64,000 bases of DNA, taken from assembly GCF_036785885.1 (NCBI RefSeq), contig NC_092323.1, forward strand, positions 5,000,501 to 5,064,500, written 5' to 3'. This document shows, in pieces, positions 27,601 to 39,869 of this stretch. This DNA is from Coffea arabica. Its lineage: Eukaryota > Streptophyta > Magnoliopsida > Gentianales > Rubiaceae. Within the stretch, counting starts at the first letter, position 1. The number at the start of each line of letters is the position of its first letter. The notes under the pieces were generated by a model. That model was not told the origin of the DNA. It saw only the letters and a list, made by a program, of their open reading frames with translations, and made no database searches. A program made the position numbers and the translations under genes.

Positions 27601-28741
27601 GTAAGATTTAATTCAGTGTTTAACTAGACTTGTTTAACATGTTTTGTCTTACCCATCTGCTTAACCCAGGCTGCTTACAACGTTGGAGGTCACATAGTAA
27701 GTGCAGATGTGATACAAAATACAATCTTGGGATGTCGAATGTCACGTCCTGGACAGGTAAATCCTATCTCATATATGGTTATACCATCTTCTGTACCATA
27801 TATTATCGGGGTGGATTCCCTTTTATTCAGTTAAAGAACCTTTCCTAGCAATTGAGGGCATTGTTATATCTCTCATTGAACTTGTATGTAACTTTAGCTT
27901 CTGCTAATTAACTGGTAGATAAGTTAACTGACAAATTTGGACTTTCCTCATAAAGCTTGCTTTCATGTGCAGTGGCTTCGGATGTTACTCCCTTCAAGAA
28001 CAAAATTTAAAGCAGGAGATGAGCGGCAAGCATATGCAATTGAGCGCACAGAACCACTCCTACATTTCGCACTTTGTTCTGGGAGCCACTCAGATCCTGC
28101 GGTAGTTTTCCATTATTTTAAAGGATTTTTATCTACCACAAGCATGGCTTTCCTTGTGCGACGTGCCAAAATCTCTCGGCCTTTTGTGTTGTTTATAATT
28201 TTGTTTTAATGATTACGGAAGGTTAATCCTTGGTGGGTTGTAGAAGGAAATGATAGTGAGGAAGGATAAGTTAATGCATTAATGCTACCTATTGACTGAG
28301 GAAGGATTGAAAAAGTTTTGATGAAGAACATTAGAAGCCGAGTGTCCTTTTCTTTTGCCCTTGGTCCTCACATCCCCTTCCTTCTCGTCTCAATTAAATA
28401 TATCTCAAGAAACTGATTTCAGTGTCATGTGTGTACAGGTCCGTGTTTACACCCCCAATAGAGTAATTCCAGAGCTGGAAGAAGCGAAAGAGGAATATAT
28501 TAGGGCTACCTTTGGTGTTAGGAAGGATCAGAAAATCGTTTTGCCTAAACTAGTAGAGGCCTTTGCCAAGGACTCAGGTCTGTGTCCTGCTGCAGTGCTG
28601 GAAATGATCCAAAAGTCTTTACCGGAGTCTCTGAGGAAAAGCATCAAGAAATGTCAGCTTGGGAAGTCTCGCAAGTGCATTGAGTGGGTTGCGCATAATT
28701 TTGCTTTTCGGTATCTGATAATGAAGGAGCTAGTGAAGTGA
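24675..28741 (+). CDS. MIP1-like protein: leucine-zipper N-terminus plus DUF547
   Basis: Eleven coding exons: 24675-24751, 25219-25291, 25550-25633, 25842-25958, 26166-26588, 26833-27236, 27352-27451, 27541-27600, 27670-27756, 27973-28101, 28439-28741. They total 1857 nt, or 618 residues, in phase at every GT-AG junction. Residues about 79-150 hold a heptad-rich coiled coil (IMQLEKRLQDQMAVRCALEK, then LEVEVGHLEQYLLSLYRKAF) of the ternary-complex-factor MIP1 type. A Ser/Pro-rich linker follows. DUF547 covers about residues 380-520, with EEKLAFWINIHNALVMH and FLLLKAAYNVGGH; the conserved C-terminus ends FRYLIMKELVK. Members are plant proteins of poorly known biochemistry, some found by interaction with MADS-box proteins. 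The ATG follows an acceptor-like TTTGCAG, so a 5' UTR intron is likely. Exon 5 ends at 26588; reading on would hit a stop. Confidence 0.92.
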
Positions 28742-29497
28742 AGCTGTTGTTTGAATAGGCCAACAATGCACAGTTGATCATTGATTTTCAGATCCTTAGC
28801 ATAGTTTTCTTTTATCTCATCATTTCTAGGTACATCCTCATTTTTTTCAACAGCCTGAATCAGACTTTTGTTGTTTTATAAACCTAATCCCAGAATTAAC
28901 CTCAAAAGCCGGCTCTAGGTACATCCTCATTAAAGAGGCCTTTCTTTTTCCTTCATGGTTAGAATCAATCAGGATAGAGGATGGTTTTACACCGCCTGTA
29001 GTTTGTGTAATGTGCATTCAGAGTATGAGTTGCCTCTAGTATCCATCCTAAAAGGCAGTTCCGTCAGTTTGTCCGTGCTTCGGAAGAACTAGTCAGTTTG
29101 ATGTTTTGGCTTGTATAATTTAATGTATAGTATATGTAATTATGGTGCAAATACTGGTTATGGTTCATCTCCATGACCCTCATCACTGCCTGCCTCTGTT
29201 TCACAGAGACTCCAGCGTGTGAAAGAAATCCACTCATTTCTTGAAACCCAGAGCGGTTGTAAACTATAATATTTAATCACGAAGAAGCCAATCAAGTGGC
29301 GTCCAGGCATACATAACAGGACTGCAATATTACGGAGTTTTAACTTTTAAGAGAAGCACACATCTTCAGCAAAGTACGTGATCCGATTAACCATCTAAAA
29401 AGAGGCAGTACATGTAATGAGACAACTTGGATGATAACGCAGGCCAGCATACATCAGACGACTGAATGGTTTCGAAATACAAGCACCCCTGCTAGTG
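28742..29497. other. Convergent 3' UTR space
   Basis: Lies between the MIP1-like gene (+) and the PR-1-like gene (-) and probably holds both 3' UTRs. An 18-bp direct repeat (TCTAGGTACATCCTCATT) occurs at about 28826 and 28914. No other structure seen. Confidence 0.5.
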
Positions 29498-30010
29498 CTA
29501 GTAGGGTCGCTCTCCTACCACGTTTCCGGGTGGATTGTAGAAACAGATGGTTAAACTGGACTGCTGCTTGACACATTGAGCTTGAGCACACCCCAATTCC
29601 AATGAATTCTTCCACACAACCTGGGTGTAGACTCCGCACCGGTGGTCCGCTGCACAAGTATTGTTGGCATGGTCATAGAACTTCTTCTCGGCAACCCAAG
29701 TCCCCACGGCCATGCGAGGTGTCATCGCCAACCCACCAGCCCATAACTGGTTCCCGCCATATTTGCTGGTGGTTAAGTTTGCAAAAGTGCAATTTTGTCG
29801 GTCTCTTTGGTACCTTGCCATTAGACTTGCGGATTTGGCCAGGGCCTCACTCCACTTCAGAGGGGGAACTCCCACTTCGGACCTTGCTTGATTATGCGCA
29901 TCCAGGTATTCTTGACTGGCATTGTTGGATGGCGCCGGAACTTGAGCTGAAGATCCGTGGCCCATGGCTATCAGACTTATTGCAAGTAAAAGCAGTAGGA
30001 ATCTAGCCAT
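29498..30010 (-). CDS. Secreted CAP/PR-1 family protein, STS14-like
   Basis: Single exon, 170 residues. Residues 1 to about 23 are a signal peptide (MARFLLLLLAISLIAMGHGS...AQ). The CAP domain follows with YLDAHNQARSEVGVPPLKWS, WVAEKKFY, then CGVYTQVVW and ICFYNPPGN near the end, with the usual cysteines. It should be secreted to the apoplast; PR-1 proteins bind sterols and act in defence, while the STS14 branch is known from pistils. Two positions of the usual CAP cavity differ: the His of CGHYTQ is Val, and the Glu of the GEN motif is Gly (GGNQLW). This looks like the STS14 branch rather than decay. The chosen ATG starts the signal peptide; an in-frame extension to 30253 crosses the TATA box and is rejected. 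Confidence 0.92.
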   Translation of the reverse strand: MARFLLLLLAISLIAMGHGSSAQVPAPSNNASQEYLDAHNQARSEVGVPPLKWSEALAKSASLMARYQRDRQNCTFANLTTSKYGGNQLWAGGLAMTPRMAVGTWVAEKKFYDHANNTCAADHRCGVYTQVVWKNSLELGCAQAQCVKQQSSLTICFYNPPGNVVGERPY

Positions 30011-30067
30011 TTTCCTCTGAACTCGAGTTCTTGACTTTTTTTTTATTTTTGTATTTTTTTCCCTGGT

Positions 30068-30075
30068 ATTATATA
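30068..30075 (-). promoter_or_regulatory. TATA box of the PR-1-like gene
   Basis: On the minus strand it reads TATATAAT, 58-65 bases upstream of the start codon, leaving a leader of about 30 nt. Confidence 0.65.
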
Positions 30076-31250
30076 GGCACTTCCCCCGGGGGGGATTTTT
30101 CTTATGGAGTGGGTTGGGTTGGGGTAGGTAACTAATTATTAGTGGCATCACGGCGAAGTGAAACCAGATGTGGTGAAATATCACATCACATGTGGATTCT
30201 TCCGCTGAATCAGAATCGCTGATTGGTAAAAAAATGTGTGGCCAATTCACCACCTTCGCTCCCTGCGTAAAAATCCAGCAGCCTGGTGCTTACTAGTTTG
30301 GAGTTTGAACTTTGGGCTCGGAGGAACGACCGATTAATTAATTAATATGTTGGTGTGTCAGATGAAACGAGGTAAATCCATAAATGCTGGTAAAAAATCT
30401 CACTTGCATGAATCCTACTACAAAAAATTGCATATGAAAAAGGCCAGTTTGTTACTAGTCCATATGTAGAAATTTCTTGGCATGGAGTAAAAAAATGCGC
30501 AAACTTGTAGTTGAAACAGGCTCTAAAACAAGTACGGAGTTGATACATATGGGGTACGCAAAAGAGTCCATACTTCAATCTCATCTTGCAAATTAAGAAT
30601 CAGCTCAGAAAGTAAACTGCAACATCAATGGAAAGAGGGTAACAAATATGCAGATCACTTAGTCAAGTGCAATCTGCTGCAGAGATAGGGAGAAGAAATT
30701 TATTAAAATAGACCTCCAGCCTCAATTAGAAATTTGTTAGCCTATGATATGTTATTAGTGTCACTACGCTAAAACTAGTCCAAGTGTAATGGGTCTCCAC
30801 CCTCACATATCACTATAAAAAAAAAAAACCCAAAATAACAGAGCATAAATCTGAAAGAGATTTTATATATTGGCTTATTTGATGGTTTGAAGGATGCAAT
30901 CTCGTACTAAATTAAATTACGAACTATCATGTACGTGTACCTTTTTTTTTTATTTTTTCTCATTGTCAGTCAAATCTAGTAGCATCAGATGTAGTAAAAA
31001 TTTAGACAGTAATTGGAAGGAAGGGGCTGCATGGGTCATTACAATTAAGAATGGAGCTGGATTGACAGGCATGGGAGCGATAACAGAGAGTGGGGTAATT
31101 CCAAGATAGGATCACGTGAAAAGCATCTACCGTATCTGTCTTCAGCAGTGAAGGGAGAGAAACAGACAGTTTCGGTTGACTTTGACGGGCCCAAGTAATG
31201 GGCTTTGATGACCCAACAACTACGAGAGTAGGTGGCCACCGGTGGAAATT
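30076..31250. other. Intergenic region upstream of the PR-1-like gene
   Basis: No gene recognised. Contains the PR-1-like upstream region and AT-rich spacer. Open frames here are short and without family resemblance. Confidence 0.5.
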
Positions 31251-31253
31251 TTA

Positions 31254-32065
31254 GATTGCGTTTGATAAAATTAAAATTTGAAATTTGAAAAATAAAATTA
31301 TTAAATTAATAAATTATTAAATACTAAATTTGATATAGTTAAATGTATGTCATATTAAGTATTAAGTGAATAATTTATCACTTATTTTTTTGAAGTAAAT
31401 TTGTTTAAAAAATTCAGTGCCACTTAATTAGGCCTGTCAAAGGGTCGGATCTAGACCCGGATCCGGATCGGATCCGTGAAATTATTGCGGGTATGGGTAG
31501 GGATTTAATTCCGTTTCCCGGATCCGGATCCGGATCCGTTTTGCCAAACAAAAAAACGGGTCGGATACGGAATACAGTATTCCGGCCCGTATTAGACCCG
31601 GATCCGGATATAAATGAATTAATAATTTAAAAAATATATATTTATCAATATAATTTGATTAGGGTGATGTATTTTAATAAAGTTAATTTGATTTCTTTTC
31701 TTATTTGGTTTTTTCTTTGCATTAGTTAGAAATTAGTTTACAAATATATTTTTTTCTCATTTTTATTAGAAATTATAAATTTTGGTAAATTTGTTCGGGT
31801 AGACCCGGATCCGGATCCGGGACCCGCCGGATCCGGATCCGGAACATAGAATAAAAGACCCGTCGGGTAAACGGGTTGGATCCGGATCCGGCATAGTAAT
31901 TCGGGTCCGGGTCCGGAATAATGAATTCCGGCCCGGACCCGGCCCGTTGACAGCCCTACACTTAATGAAATTAAATATTCTAACTTTTGTTATCAAACGA
32001 ATTTAAATATATTAAAATCTGAATCCATTAAATTTAAGTGTTAAATTGAATTATCAAACAAGGCC
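31254..32065. mobile_element. PIF/Harbinger-like (Tourist-type) MITE, interrupted by a hAT MITE
   Basis: The left end GATTGCGTTTGATAA and the right end TTATCAAACAAGGCC are imperfect 15-bp inverted repeats flanked by TTA on both sides (31251-31253 and 32066-32068). This is the target preference of PIF/Harbinger. After subtracting the inserted hAT MITE and its target copy, the host element is about 274 bp, AT-rich and non-coding, a normal size for this class. Confidence 0.65.
31429..31958. mobile_element. hAT-type MITE with GGATCC-rich ends
   Basis: Left end TAGGCCTGTCAAAGGGTCGG and right end (reverse complement) TAGGGCTGTCAACGGGCCGG are inverted repeats of hAT type. They are flanked by a perfect 8-bp target duplication CACTTAAT at 31421-31428 and 31959-31966. 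Both terminal regions are built of repeated CCGGATCCGGATCC units. The centre is AT-rich. It is non-coding and non-autonomous, and it sits inside an older PIF/Harbinger-like MITE. Confidence 0.88.
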
Positions 32066-32068
32066 TTA

Positions 32069-32896
32069 AACTCTTGTTAAATATAGGTCAAGCGATCAAA
32101 TTTTTTGATCCCTTAGTTGGCATTTTTTTTACAAGATTCAATCCACATCGAGTTTTTTATTGACTCTTTTAAGTCTACCTCTTCCTTTTAGTATAGGATA
32201 GGAGTAAATTTAAAATAGAAATTATATATAAAAAATTCTAATAAAAAATAAGTGGAACTTAATTATCGGGGAGCAGACTTTGATGCTGGGATGAACTTGT
32301 GCTTTGCTGCCCTTGTAAATTGCAAATACGCCAAGATACTGCGTAAAGCGAAGGTCCTTGGGGCCAATCCTGGGTCTAATACATTCCAGAACGTCCAACA
32401 TTCGCTCGTCGTTTAACAACTCCTTAGGAACAGTTGTTTTCGGCCCAAAAAAGTATTACCAAGACAATGCCCATCAGTAATTAGTGGACCGAAGATGTTG
32501 GAGTACCAAGTTGAAGCAAATACTTTGTTGGGTTACCAATTAAAAAAAAAAGAAAAAAAAGAGTCCACCATGGTGTTTACGAGTGGGGTTATTAATTAGA
32601 CCATAATCCCTCCCTATTTCTTAAGTTTTACCCTTCCTTTATTGGAAAACATTAAGAGAGAGAGAGAGTGAGTGATCAAGGCCCACCGAAAGTCTAGCAA
32701 GAGTCTTTGACAATAAAATTACCAAAACAATTTCAACTCGTAAGCGGTATGAGACATAATGATTACTGGTGAATACAGCGTCATCGTAGAATTTCTAAAA
32801 ACAGTCAAAACTCAGTATTAAAAAAGAATTCCTGTTTCGATTTGATGAATAGTTGGCTCATTTCATCGAAAACATTTGCTTACTTCCCCGCTTCAT

Positions 32897-32936
<40 letters not shown>

Positions 32937-32956
32937 GTTTCTCCTAGCACATTGTT
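32069..32956. other. Intergenic AT-rich spacer with (AT)n
   Basis: No gene recognised. An (AT)n microsatellite spans 32902-32930. A short minus-strand open frame at 32222-32419 has no recognised family. Confidence 0.5.
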
Positions 32957-33322
32957 TAGAGTTGTAATCGAATCGAGCTGCTTGCAAGTCATTCAATAAA
33001 AAATTCGATTCAAACTCGAGCAACTCAAGTTCGAGTAGCTCGATAAAACAAAATGAGTCGAGTTCGAATATTCAATAATAAAACTCGAACACTGGTCGAA
33101 CTTTATCGAATTTTTTAATTTTAATGTTTTAAGATATTATTATTATGAAATTATCCTTATGTCCACAAGAGTAATTGAATTTATAAAATATTTTAGATTG
33201 TATGAAAATTTTTGAAAGGCGATAATGTATTTTCACTTAAAATTTGTTAAGAAAAATGAAATCTCCAAATTTTCCTGACTCTGAATTCGATAAAATTCAC
33301 TTTAACTCGAACCTATGCAAGT

Positions 33323-33874
33323 TGAAGAGGTGATTTTCGTCCCGCTGGAGTGAGTCGCCCGAACTGGAGAGGTATTCTTATCTTGGGCCACTCTCTTGGA
33401 CGTGGTCACCTGCTCAGGTAATAAGAGGGGCTGGATCCCCCGGTATAACTCCGAAACTCAAGTTAGTTCGGTTGTAAGGAGGTAGTATAATAGAAGGGAG
33501 TAGTATGTTACCTGAAAATTGGTCCTCCCCTTTCTCAATAGAAATGTTGAGAATTTATAGAGAAAGGATAGGAGAGAGGGACTGCCGGCACGTGTCCATA
33601 AAGATCTGAGATGGTCAGTGCATCCGGTAGACTTGACCGATCTTTATGAGATGTGAGGGGACATCTGTCAGGTTCAGGCGGCGTATCAGAGCAGCCTTCC
33701 CAGGTGTCAGATGTGTCAGGAGTCACATCGTACCTTTCTACAGTTATCAAACACTCAAGCGTCACTTCGGCTAAGATCGTTAGCCGAAGTGGTAACGAGG
33801 TGGGTTCCAAACCAACAGGTCTAGCCGAGGTGGCACTTCAGGAGGCACTCCATAAGCCGAAATGACCATCCTCA
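33323..33874 (-). repeat. 3' LTR of the Ty3/gypsy element
   Basis: It starts TGAAGAGGTG and ends CATCCTCA on the plus strand and is preceded by CAAGT at 33318-33322. It is about 98 percent identical to 42465-43016. Confidence 0.93.
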
Positions 33875-34299
33875 CTAAGCCCCCCAAGCTTCGAGAAGAA
33901 CGAGGTCGTGGTCTCCCGAGGTCGTCACTTCCCGAGGCTAACGAGCGTGTAAAACACGGAACATGGCAAGGACACGTCACGACTGTGTAGATGTGACTGG
34001 GGGAAGGTGAAACGGGGGCTGGTAGCTTTAACGTCGGATCAATACGATCGATTGTCAGGTGAACAATACCTTCATTAATGAGGAGAGAGAGAGCTTTAGG
34101 GAATCCCAAAGATCGCGTCTCTTCGGTTCCCCCCTGTTGCCTATAAATAGGGGTTTCTTTTCACCGTTCCATTCTTTACCGAAATTTGAAATCACCTCAG
34201 AGCTCCGTCTCTTTGCTTTTTCACTTCGGCAATCTTTCTAAACCACGTCTTCTCCGGCAACTTCTTCACTCCGGATCTCCTAAGTAAGTTCACTTCTTC

Positions 34300-36500
34300 T
34301 TTCTGTATTAATGGCTAGAACAGCTCGCACACACAAAGAGACGGTGAGGCCTGACTTCACCGAAGCAGAGAGGCCCGACCCTTCCGAGGAGAGAACTATA
34401 TCCGACGCCGAGGAAGGAGGTGCGGAGGCATCTCGCTGAGCTGAGTCTCCGGAAGAACAGGCCGAAGAGATTGAGGTCGAGCCCGAGGTCTTGTACAATG
34501 ATGACCTCGGGAATGAAGTTCCTAGGGACGAAGGTGTACAGGAGCCCTCCACTCCTCCAAACGTGGCCACGCTAAACTATGGCCAGATGCCGGCCTTCAT
34601 CAGTGCGGTGGACCAAGCTTCCATAGCCGAGGTGATCCGCAAGTACCCGTGGAGGAGGGAGTACAGTATCTACCTGCCGCGCCCACATCAGTCCGCCGCC
34701 CTGTCTCCAAAGGGTAGGGTAGCCATCTACATAGAACAGTTGGAGGCCGGGCTCAGGGTGCCAACTACGAGGTTTCTTCGGGACTGCCTGAGGTACATGG
34801 GGGGTGAGGATTACTCAACTCACCCCAAATGCAATTCGCGTCCTCGTCGGCTTCCAGCTACTCTGCCGACATCAAGAGATAGAGCCGAACATCAACCTCT
34901 TCCGCCGTTGTTATTCACTTAAGAACAGCGGGAGCGAGAATGGGTGGTTCTACTTCGGGAACAAGGTTCCAAGGTTGGTATATGATGCCCCGAGCTCAAT
35001 AAAGGAGTGGAAGAGGAACTTTTTCTTCGTCCCGACTGAGGACTTCCCCAGGGGATTCTGGTGGAGACCTCCCACTTCGGTCAAAGAAACCTCCCCGGGC
35101 AAATTGAAAGAACGCAACTTCCAAAAGTTGACGGGGTCGGGCCTGAAGATTAACTGTTGGGACTTCTCCGAAAGAGTGCTCGTGAAGGGCGAGCTCAGCC
35201 GAGCCTTGATCAGCTCGGACCATCCCGTCCTCATCTCCACTAGGCTTCACATACCTTGTACTTTTCCATTTCTCACTTTCTTGTTCGTTTTCCTTGAATT
35301 CTAACTAACTTCATTTCGTGTTTTGCAGTAATGAAGGTTTCCGACCTAATAACCTCGGGAGAGGTCGAGGTGGCAAAGAGGCCAACCAAAAAGCGCAAGG
35401 ACGCTGGTGAGTCCTCATCCAAGCCGGCTAAGAAGACCACTGCGGCGGCAGGCACTCGCGAACCTGCCGTGGTGATCATAGGCGAAGGGTCGCACACCTC
35501 CGGCACGCCGGGAAGGTCCAGAGCGTCCATTCCAGTGGGAATTCCATCCCATGGGATAATCATAGCCTCTCAACCTCGGGGCCCGGGTCGAGGTGCGACC
35601 GTTGTCCAGGATAACCCCGTCACAGGATCCTCATTATTCAACCTCCACCATGTGCCTTCTCTTGCAACCGGGGAGGACAAAAGGCACTCGGGGGCACATT
35701 GGTGCCCGGAGTGGGAAGTCAATGTCAATGACTGCTGCAAGAATCCCCAAGTCGCACACGAGCTCCTGGTGAATTCGGTTCTGCCACGGGACAACACTTA
35801 CACCAGGAAACTGAATCCAGCAGAGCTGATGCAGAGCGCCGCGGTCTCCTGGGCTTCCACTACGGCATTCTTCGCCGAGATATACCAGCGCTTTGGTCAC
35901 TTCATAGAAACTTATGAGTCACCAGCCGAGCTCCAGAAGAAGATCACCGAACTGGAAGAAAAGCTCAAGGCCACCGAGCTGGAGCGAGACAAGGCCACAG
36001 CGGCAAAGAAGAAGACCGAAGTCGCCAATAACTCCCTCTTGACTGCCCTTAATGAGGAGAGAAACAGGAGAGCTCAGGAGAAACAATCAAACAAGGAGGC
36101 CATCGACCAAGCCGGGGTCACTGCCGTGGTGGCATTCCGGAAGTCAGAATCATTTACTCGAGACCTCGGCGAGCTCACCCGGCCAAGCTTCATGTTCGGC
36201 TATACCTCGGCCATTAAAGAAGCAGCGCCCTTCCTTTCTTCTGAACAGTTGGAGTCCCTCCAAGATGCTCAACATTACAATGAGGACGCCAAGAAACTGT
36301 GCGACCGTATGGCTGAGGGCATCCAAGATGGGAAAGACTTAGCCGAGATCCGTGCTGAGTTCAATAAATGGCTCCAAGAGTTTGATTTAGACGATGAGGG
36401 CAGTGAGGAGAACCAGGCCGGCGGAGGAGATGGACAGCAGGGGACCGAGGCAGAGGGTGAGACTATGGGAGGCCAGAACCCCGGAGGAGGAGATGCTTAG
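34300..36500 (+). other. Antisense coding region of the Ty3/gypsy element
   Basis: Opposite in strand to gag-pol, between integrase and the 3' LTR. The first part resembles the putative gypsy-type transposon domain (Transposase_28-like, pfam04195), with features such as IYIEQLEAGLRVP and GWFYFGNK. The second part, from about 35.3 kb, is a basic KKRK segment then a long coiled coil rich in Glu/Lys/Ala near 35.9-36.1 kb and an acidic, Gly-rich tail. A pyrimidine-rich stretch ending TTTTGCAG at about 35320-35329 looks like a splice acceptor, and splicing of such antisense genes is known in related elements. The region is fragmentary as read. Its function in any family member is unknown to me. 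Confidence 0.7.
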
Positions 36501-36799
36501 AAGCATCTATTTTTGCAATAGGTGGGCCGAGGTCGTAGATAACCTCGGCCATTAGCTCTTGTAATTGGGGCCCGAGGTCATTCACCTCTTGCTTTTCGTA
36601 CTTCAATAAAGTTGGCTTTTTTAGTCTTGCATATTTTTGCCTTCTTTTCAATTGAGTTCAATTTTTTCTTTTAACTACTGTTTTGTCCCCTTATTTGTCA
36701 CTTGTAATGAAATAAGAACGAGTGAGAAATAACTTAAAGAAGTGAGATTTAAGAACACGTACCCTTCAAGGGTAATACAACTTAAGGTTCTTAGTATGC

Positions 36800-38000
36800 C
36801 AAGTTCGGGGCACACGCGAACCATCTCGGTAAGTCAGTTTACAATATCCATTTTGGCTGGACTCAATAACACGGTAGGGTCCCTCCCACTTGGGGTTAAG
36901 TTTTCCCTGGGGTTCAGTTCGACTAACCGAATTCTTCCGGAGTACCAGGTCTCCTGGACTGAACCTTAGGTGTTTGACCCGAGCATTGTAATAACCAGTC
37001 AGGATATTTTTATAAATAGCAACTTTGGCCGCGGCCATATCGCACTTCTCTTCGGCGAGGTCGAGATCAATTCGCCGCTCCTCTTCGTTGACCTTGGCAG
37101 CGTACGCGGCCATTCGCGGGTTGGGAGTGATGAACTCGGCTGGAACGACAGCCTCGGATCCATAAGTTAGAAAGAACGGTGTTTCTTGAGTTGCTGATCT
37201 CGGCGTAGTTCGGTAGGACCACAGCACGCTGGGGAGCTCTTCCATCCATGACGATCCAGCCCGGTGAAGCCTGGTCTTGAGGCCATGGAGGAGAGTTCGG
37301 TTAAAGTTTTCGGCTTGTCCATTTGCCTGAGGGTGTCCCACCGAGGTGAAGTGCTGTTTAATTCCCAAGTTTTCACACCACGTCTTGAAAGGATTGTCCG
37401 CGAACTGTCTGCCATTATCCGAAATGACCACCTGGGGCAAGCCGAAGCGACAAATCACATTTTTCCAGAAAAATTTTTGAACGGCCACTCCGGTGATGCT
37501 TCTCAAGGGCTCCGCTTCGACCCATTTGGTGAAGTAGTCCACCGCTACCACCACGTAGGTATAATCGCCTGGAGCCCTTGGAAATGGGCCGATTATGTCA
37601 GTTCCCCACTGCTCGAAGGGCCACGGCGAGGTGATAGGAATCATAAGATTGGTGGGTTGGTGGTGCTCAGGGGCATGGTGCTGACAAGAAGGGCAGCAAA
37701 TGACCATGACCTGGGCATCTACCCTCATGGTGGGCCAAAAGTACCCAAGCAGCAAAGTCTTTTTCACGAGCATCCTGAAACCGACGTGGGCACCACAGAG
37801 TCCCTCATGAATGTCTTGAAGAATTCTGTCGCCTTCTTCTGGGGTGATACATCGTAGCCATGGGCCGAGGTAGGACCTTTTGTACAAGAGGCCCTGTCGA
37901 AGGGCGTACCGAGCTGCTTTACGCTGAAGTTTGCGTGACTCAGCTCGGTCTTCAGGGAGTTCACCTCGGCTGAGGAATCGGACTAGCGGTCCCATCCAGG
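36800..38000 (-). other. Integrase region of the Ty3/gypsy element
   Basis: Contains the HHCC-type zinc region with CCPSCQHHAPEHH, an rve-type catalytic core beginning near PFEQWGTDIIGPFP and including VISDNGRQF, and a C-terminal segment ending in a GPYRV-type chromatin or DNA contact region. Fossil polyprotein part, downstream of RNase H in gypsy order. Confidence 0.88.
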
Positions 38001-38149
38001 TGTCCCCAGGATAGATGGGATACACCTCTTCCCCTTCGTACCCCGGTTCGGCTAAAACTTCTACAAGGACCGTTTTGTTCAGGTCAGAAAAAGAGGTAGA
38101 AGCGAGCCGGGAGAGAGCATCAGCTCTCCTGTTCTGTGACCGCGGTATC

Positions 38150-39830
38150 CTCTAGATTTCAAAAGACTGGAAGTGTGCTACTAGCTGGAGGACCTTGGAG
38201 AGGTATCGATGCATCACCTCTTCCCTGGCCTCGTATTCGCTTAGTATTTGGCACACGACGAGTTGAGAGTCGCTATAGACCATGATATGCGCGGCCCCGA
38301 GCTTACGAGCTAACTGCAGGCCGGCGATGACTGCTTCGTATTCAGCTTCATTGTTGGAAGCAGCAAAATCAAACCTCAAGGCATACGAACAAATTTCTCC
38401 TTGGGGATCTTCGAGGAGCAAGCCAGCTCTACTACCCTCACTATTGGATGAGCCATCCACATGCAAGGTCCATCGTTGAGGCTCGGCGGTGGACGAGGTG
38501 GTAGCCTGGGTAGTAGCCGGGATGGTCTCATTCACTTCCTCAAAAGTAAGCTCGGCAAGGAAATCCGCGAGAACCTGGGTTTTAATTGCCGTGCGAGGCT
38601 CATAAGATAAGTCGTACTCTCCCAACTTGATGACCCACTTGGTGAGGCGTCCAGAGGCCTCCGGTCGCGATAGGACCTGCCGAAATGGTTGGTCTGTCCT
38701 CAGGCAGACGTGATGGGCCAAGAAGTAGGGCTTAAGCCTACGAGCTGCATGAATTAAGGCCAACACAAGTTTCTCCGCCTGAGTGTACCTGGTCTCCGGA
38801 GCTCGGAGGACTCGGCTTACATAATAAACAGGTGTTTGGACACCTTCCTCCCTTATCAGTACCGCACTTACAGCTTCAGCGGCAGCAGATAGGTACAAGA
38901 TTAACTTGTCCCCTGGGCGAGGTGAAGTGAGTGTTGAGAGGTGGTTGAGGTACTCCTTTAGCTGCTCAAACGCCTGTTGACACTCTTCAGTCCAGTAGAA
39001 GTTGTTGGCCTTTTTCAGGACTTTGAAAAATGGCAATGCCTTGGAGGCTGAATGCGATAGGAACCGATTCAGGGCGGCCAATCGCCCCGTCAACCTTTAG
39101 ACATCGCGGACGCACCGAGGTGGAGACATTTCTTGAATTGCTTTCACCTTGTCTGGATTTGCCTCAATACCTCGCCTGGAGACGAGGTAGCCCAAAAACT
39201 TCCCCGAAGTGACCCCCAGGACACACTTCTTGGGGTTTAGCATCATTCGCGTCTTCCGAAATACTTCCAGGACTTCTTTCAGGTCGGCAAGGAATGTGGA
39301 GGTTGTCCGACTTTTGAGGAGAATATCATCTACGTAGGCCTCAACCACCCGGCCGATCTGAGACTTAAAGGCTTGGTTAACCAAGCGTTGGTATGTGGCC
39401 TCGGCGTTCTTCAGTCCGAAAGGCATGGTGGTGTAACAATACGTGCCTCGGTCAGTGTAGAAGGCAGTCTTCTCCTGGTCTTCCGGACTCATCCCGATCT
39501 GGTGATACCCCTTGAAGGCATCAAAGAAGCAGAGGACCTCATAACCCATTGCTGAATCCTCCAAGGTATCAATCTTGGGCAATGGGTAGCAGTCCTTGGG
39601 ACAAGTTTTGTTGAGATCGGTAAAGTCGACGCACATTCTCCAAGCTCCGGTGTCCTTCTTTACCATGACTGGGTTGGCTAGCCAGGTCGGATACTGGACC
39701 TCCCGAATGATCTTCGCAGGGAGGAGTTTATCCACCTCTTCGCCAACAGCTCGGCTGCGCTCGGGATCGAGGTGCCTTCTTTTCTGCTTGACCGGGCGGA
39801 CTTGGGGGTCGACGTTCAACTCATGTATCA
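38150..39830 (-). other. Reverse transcriptase and RNase H region of the Ty3/gypsy element
   Basis: The reverse transcriptase half shows VDFTDLNKTCPKDCYPLP, the polymerase active-site region AYVDDILLKS and the FLGYLVS motif. The RNase H half shows a connection domain with YYVSR and an RNase H core with LHVDGSSNSEGS and NNEAEYEA, including the usual second RNase H found in Tat relatives. Fossil polyprotein, spread over more than one frame. Confidence 0.88.
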
Positions 39831-39869
39831 TGAGGTGATGCGGGACCCCTTGAACCTCCTCTGCGGCTC

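Noticed and set aside
30011-30253. N-terminal extension of the PR-1-like frame
   Set aside because: It crosses the TATA box and precedes a proper signal peptide start.
33333-33865. Small frames on both strands inside the gypsy LTRs
   Set aside because: They occur identically in both LTRs and are LTR sequence, not genes.
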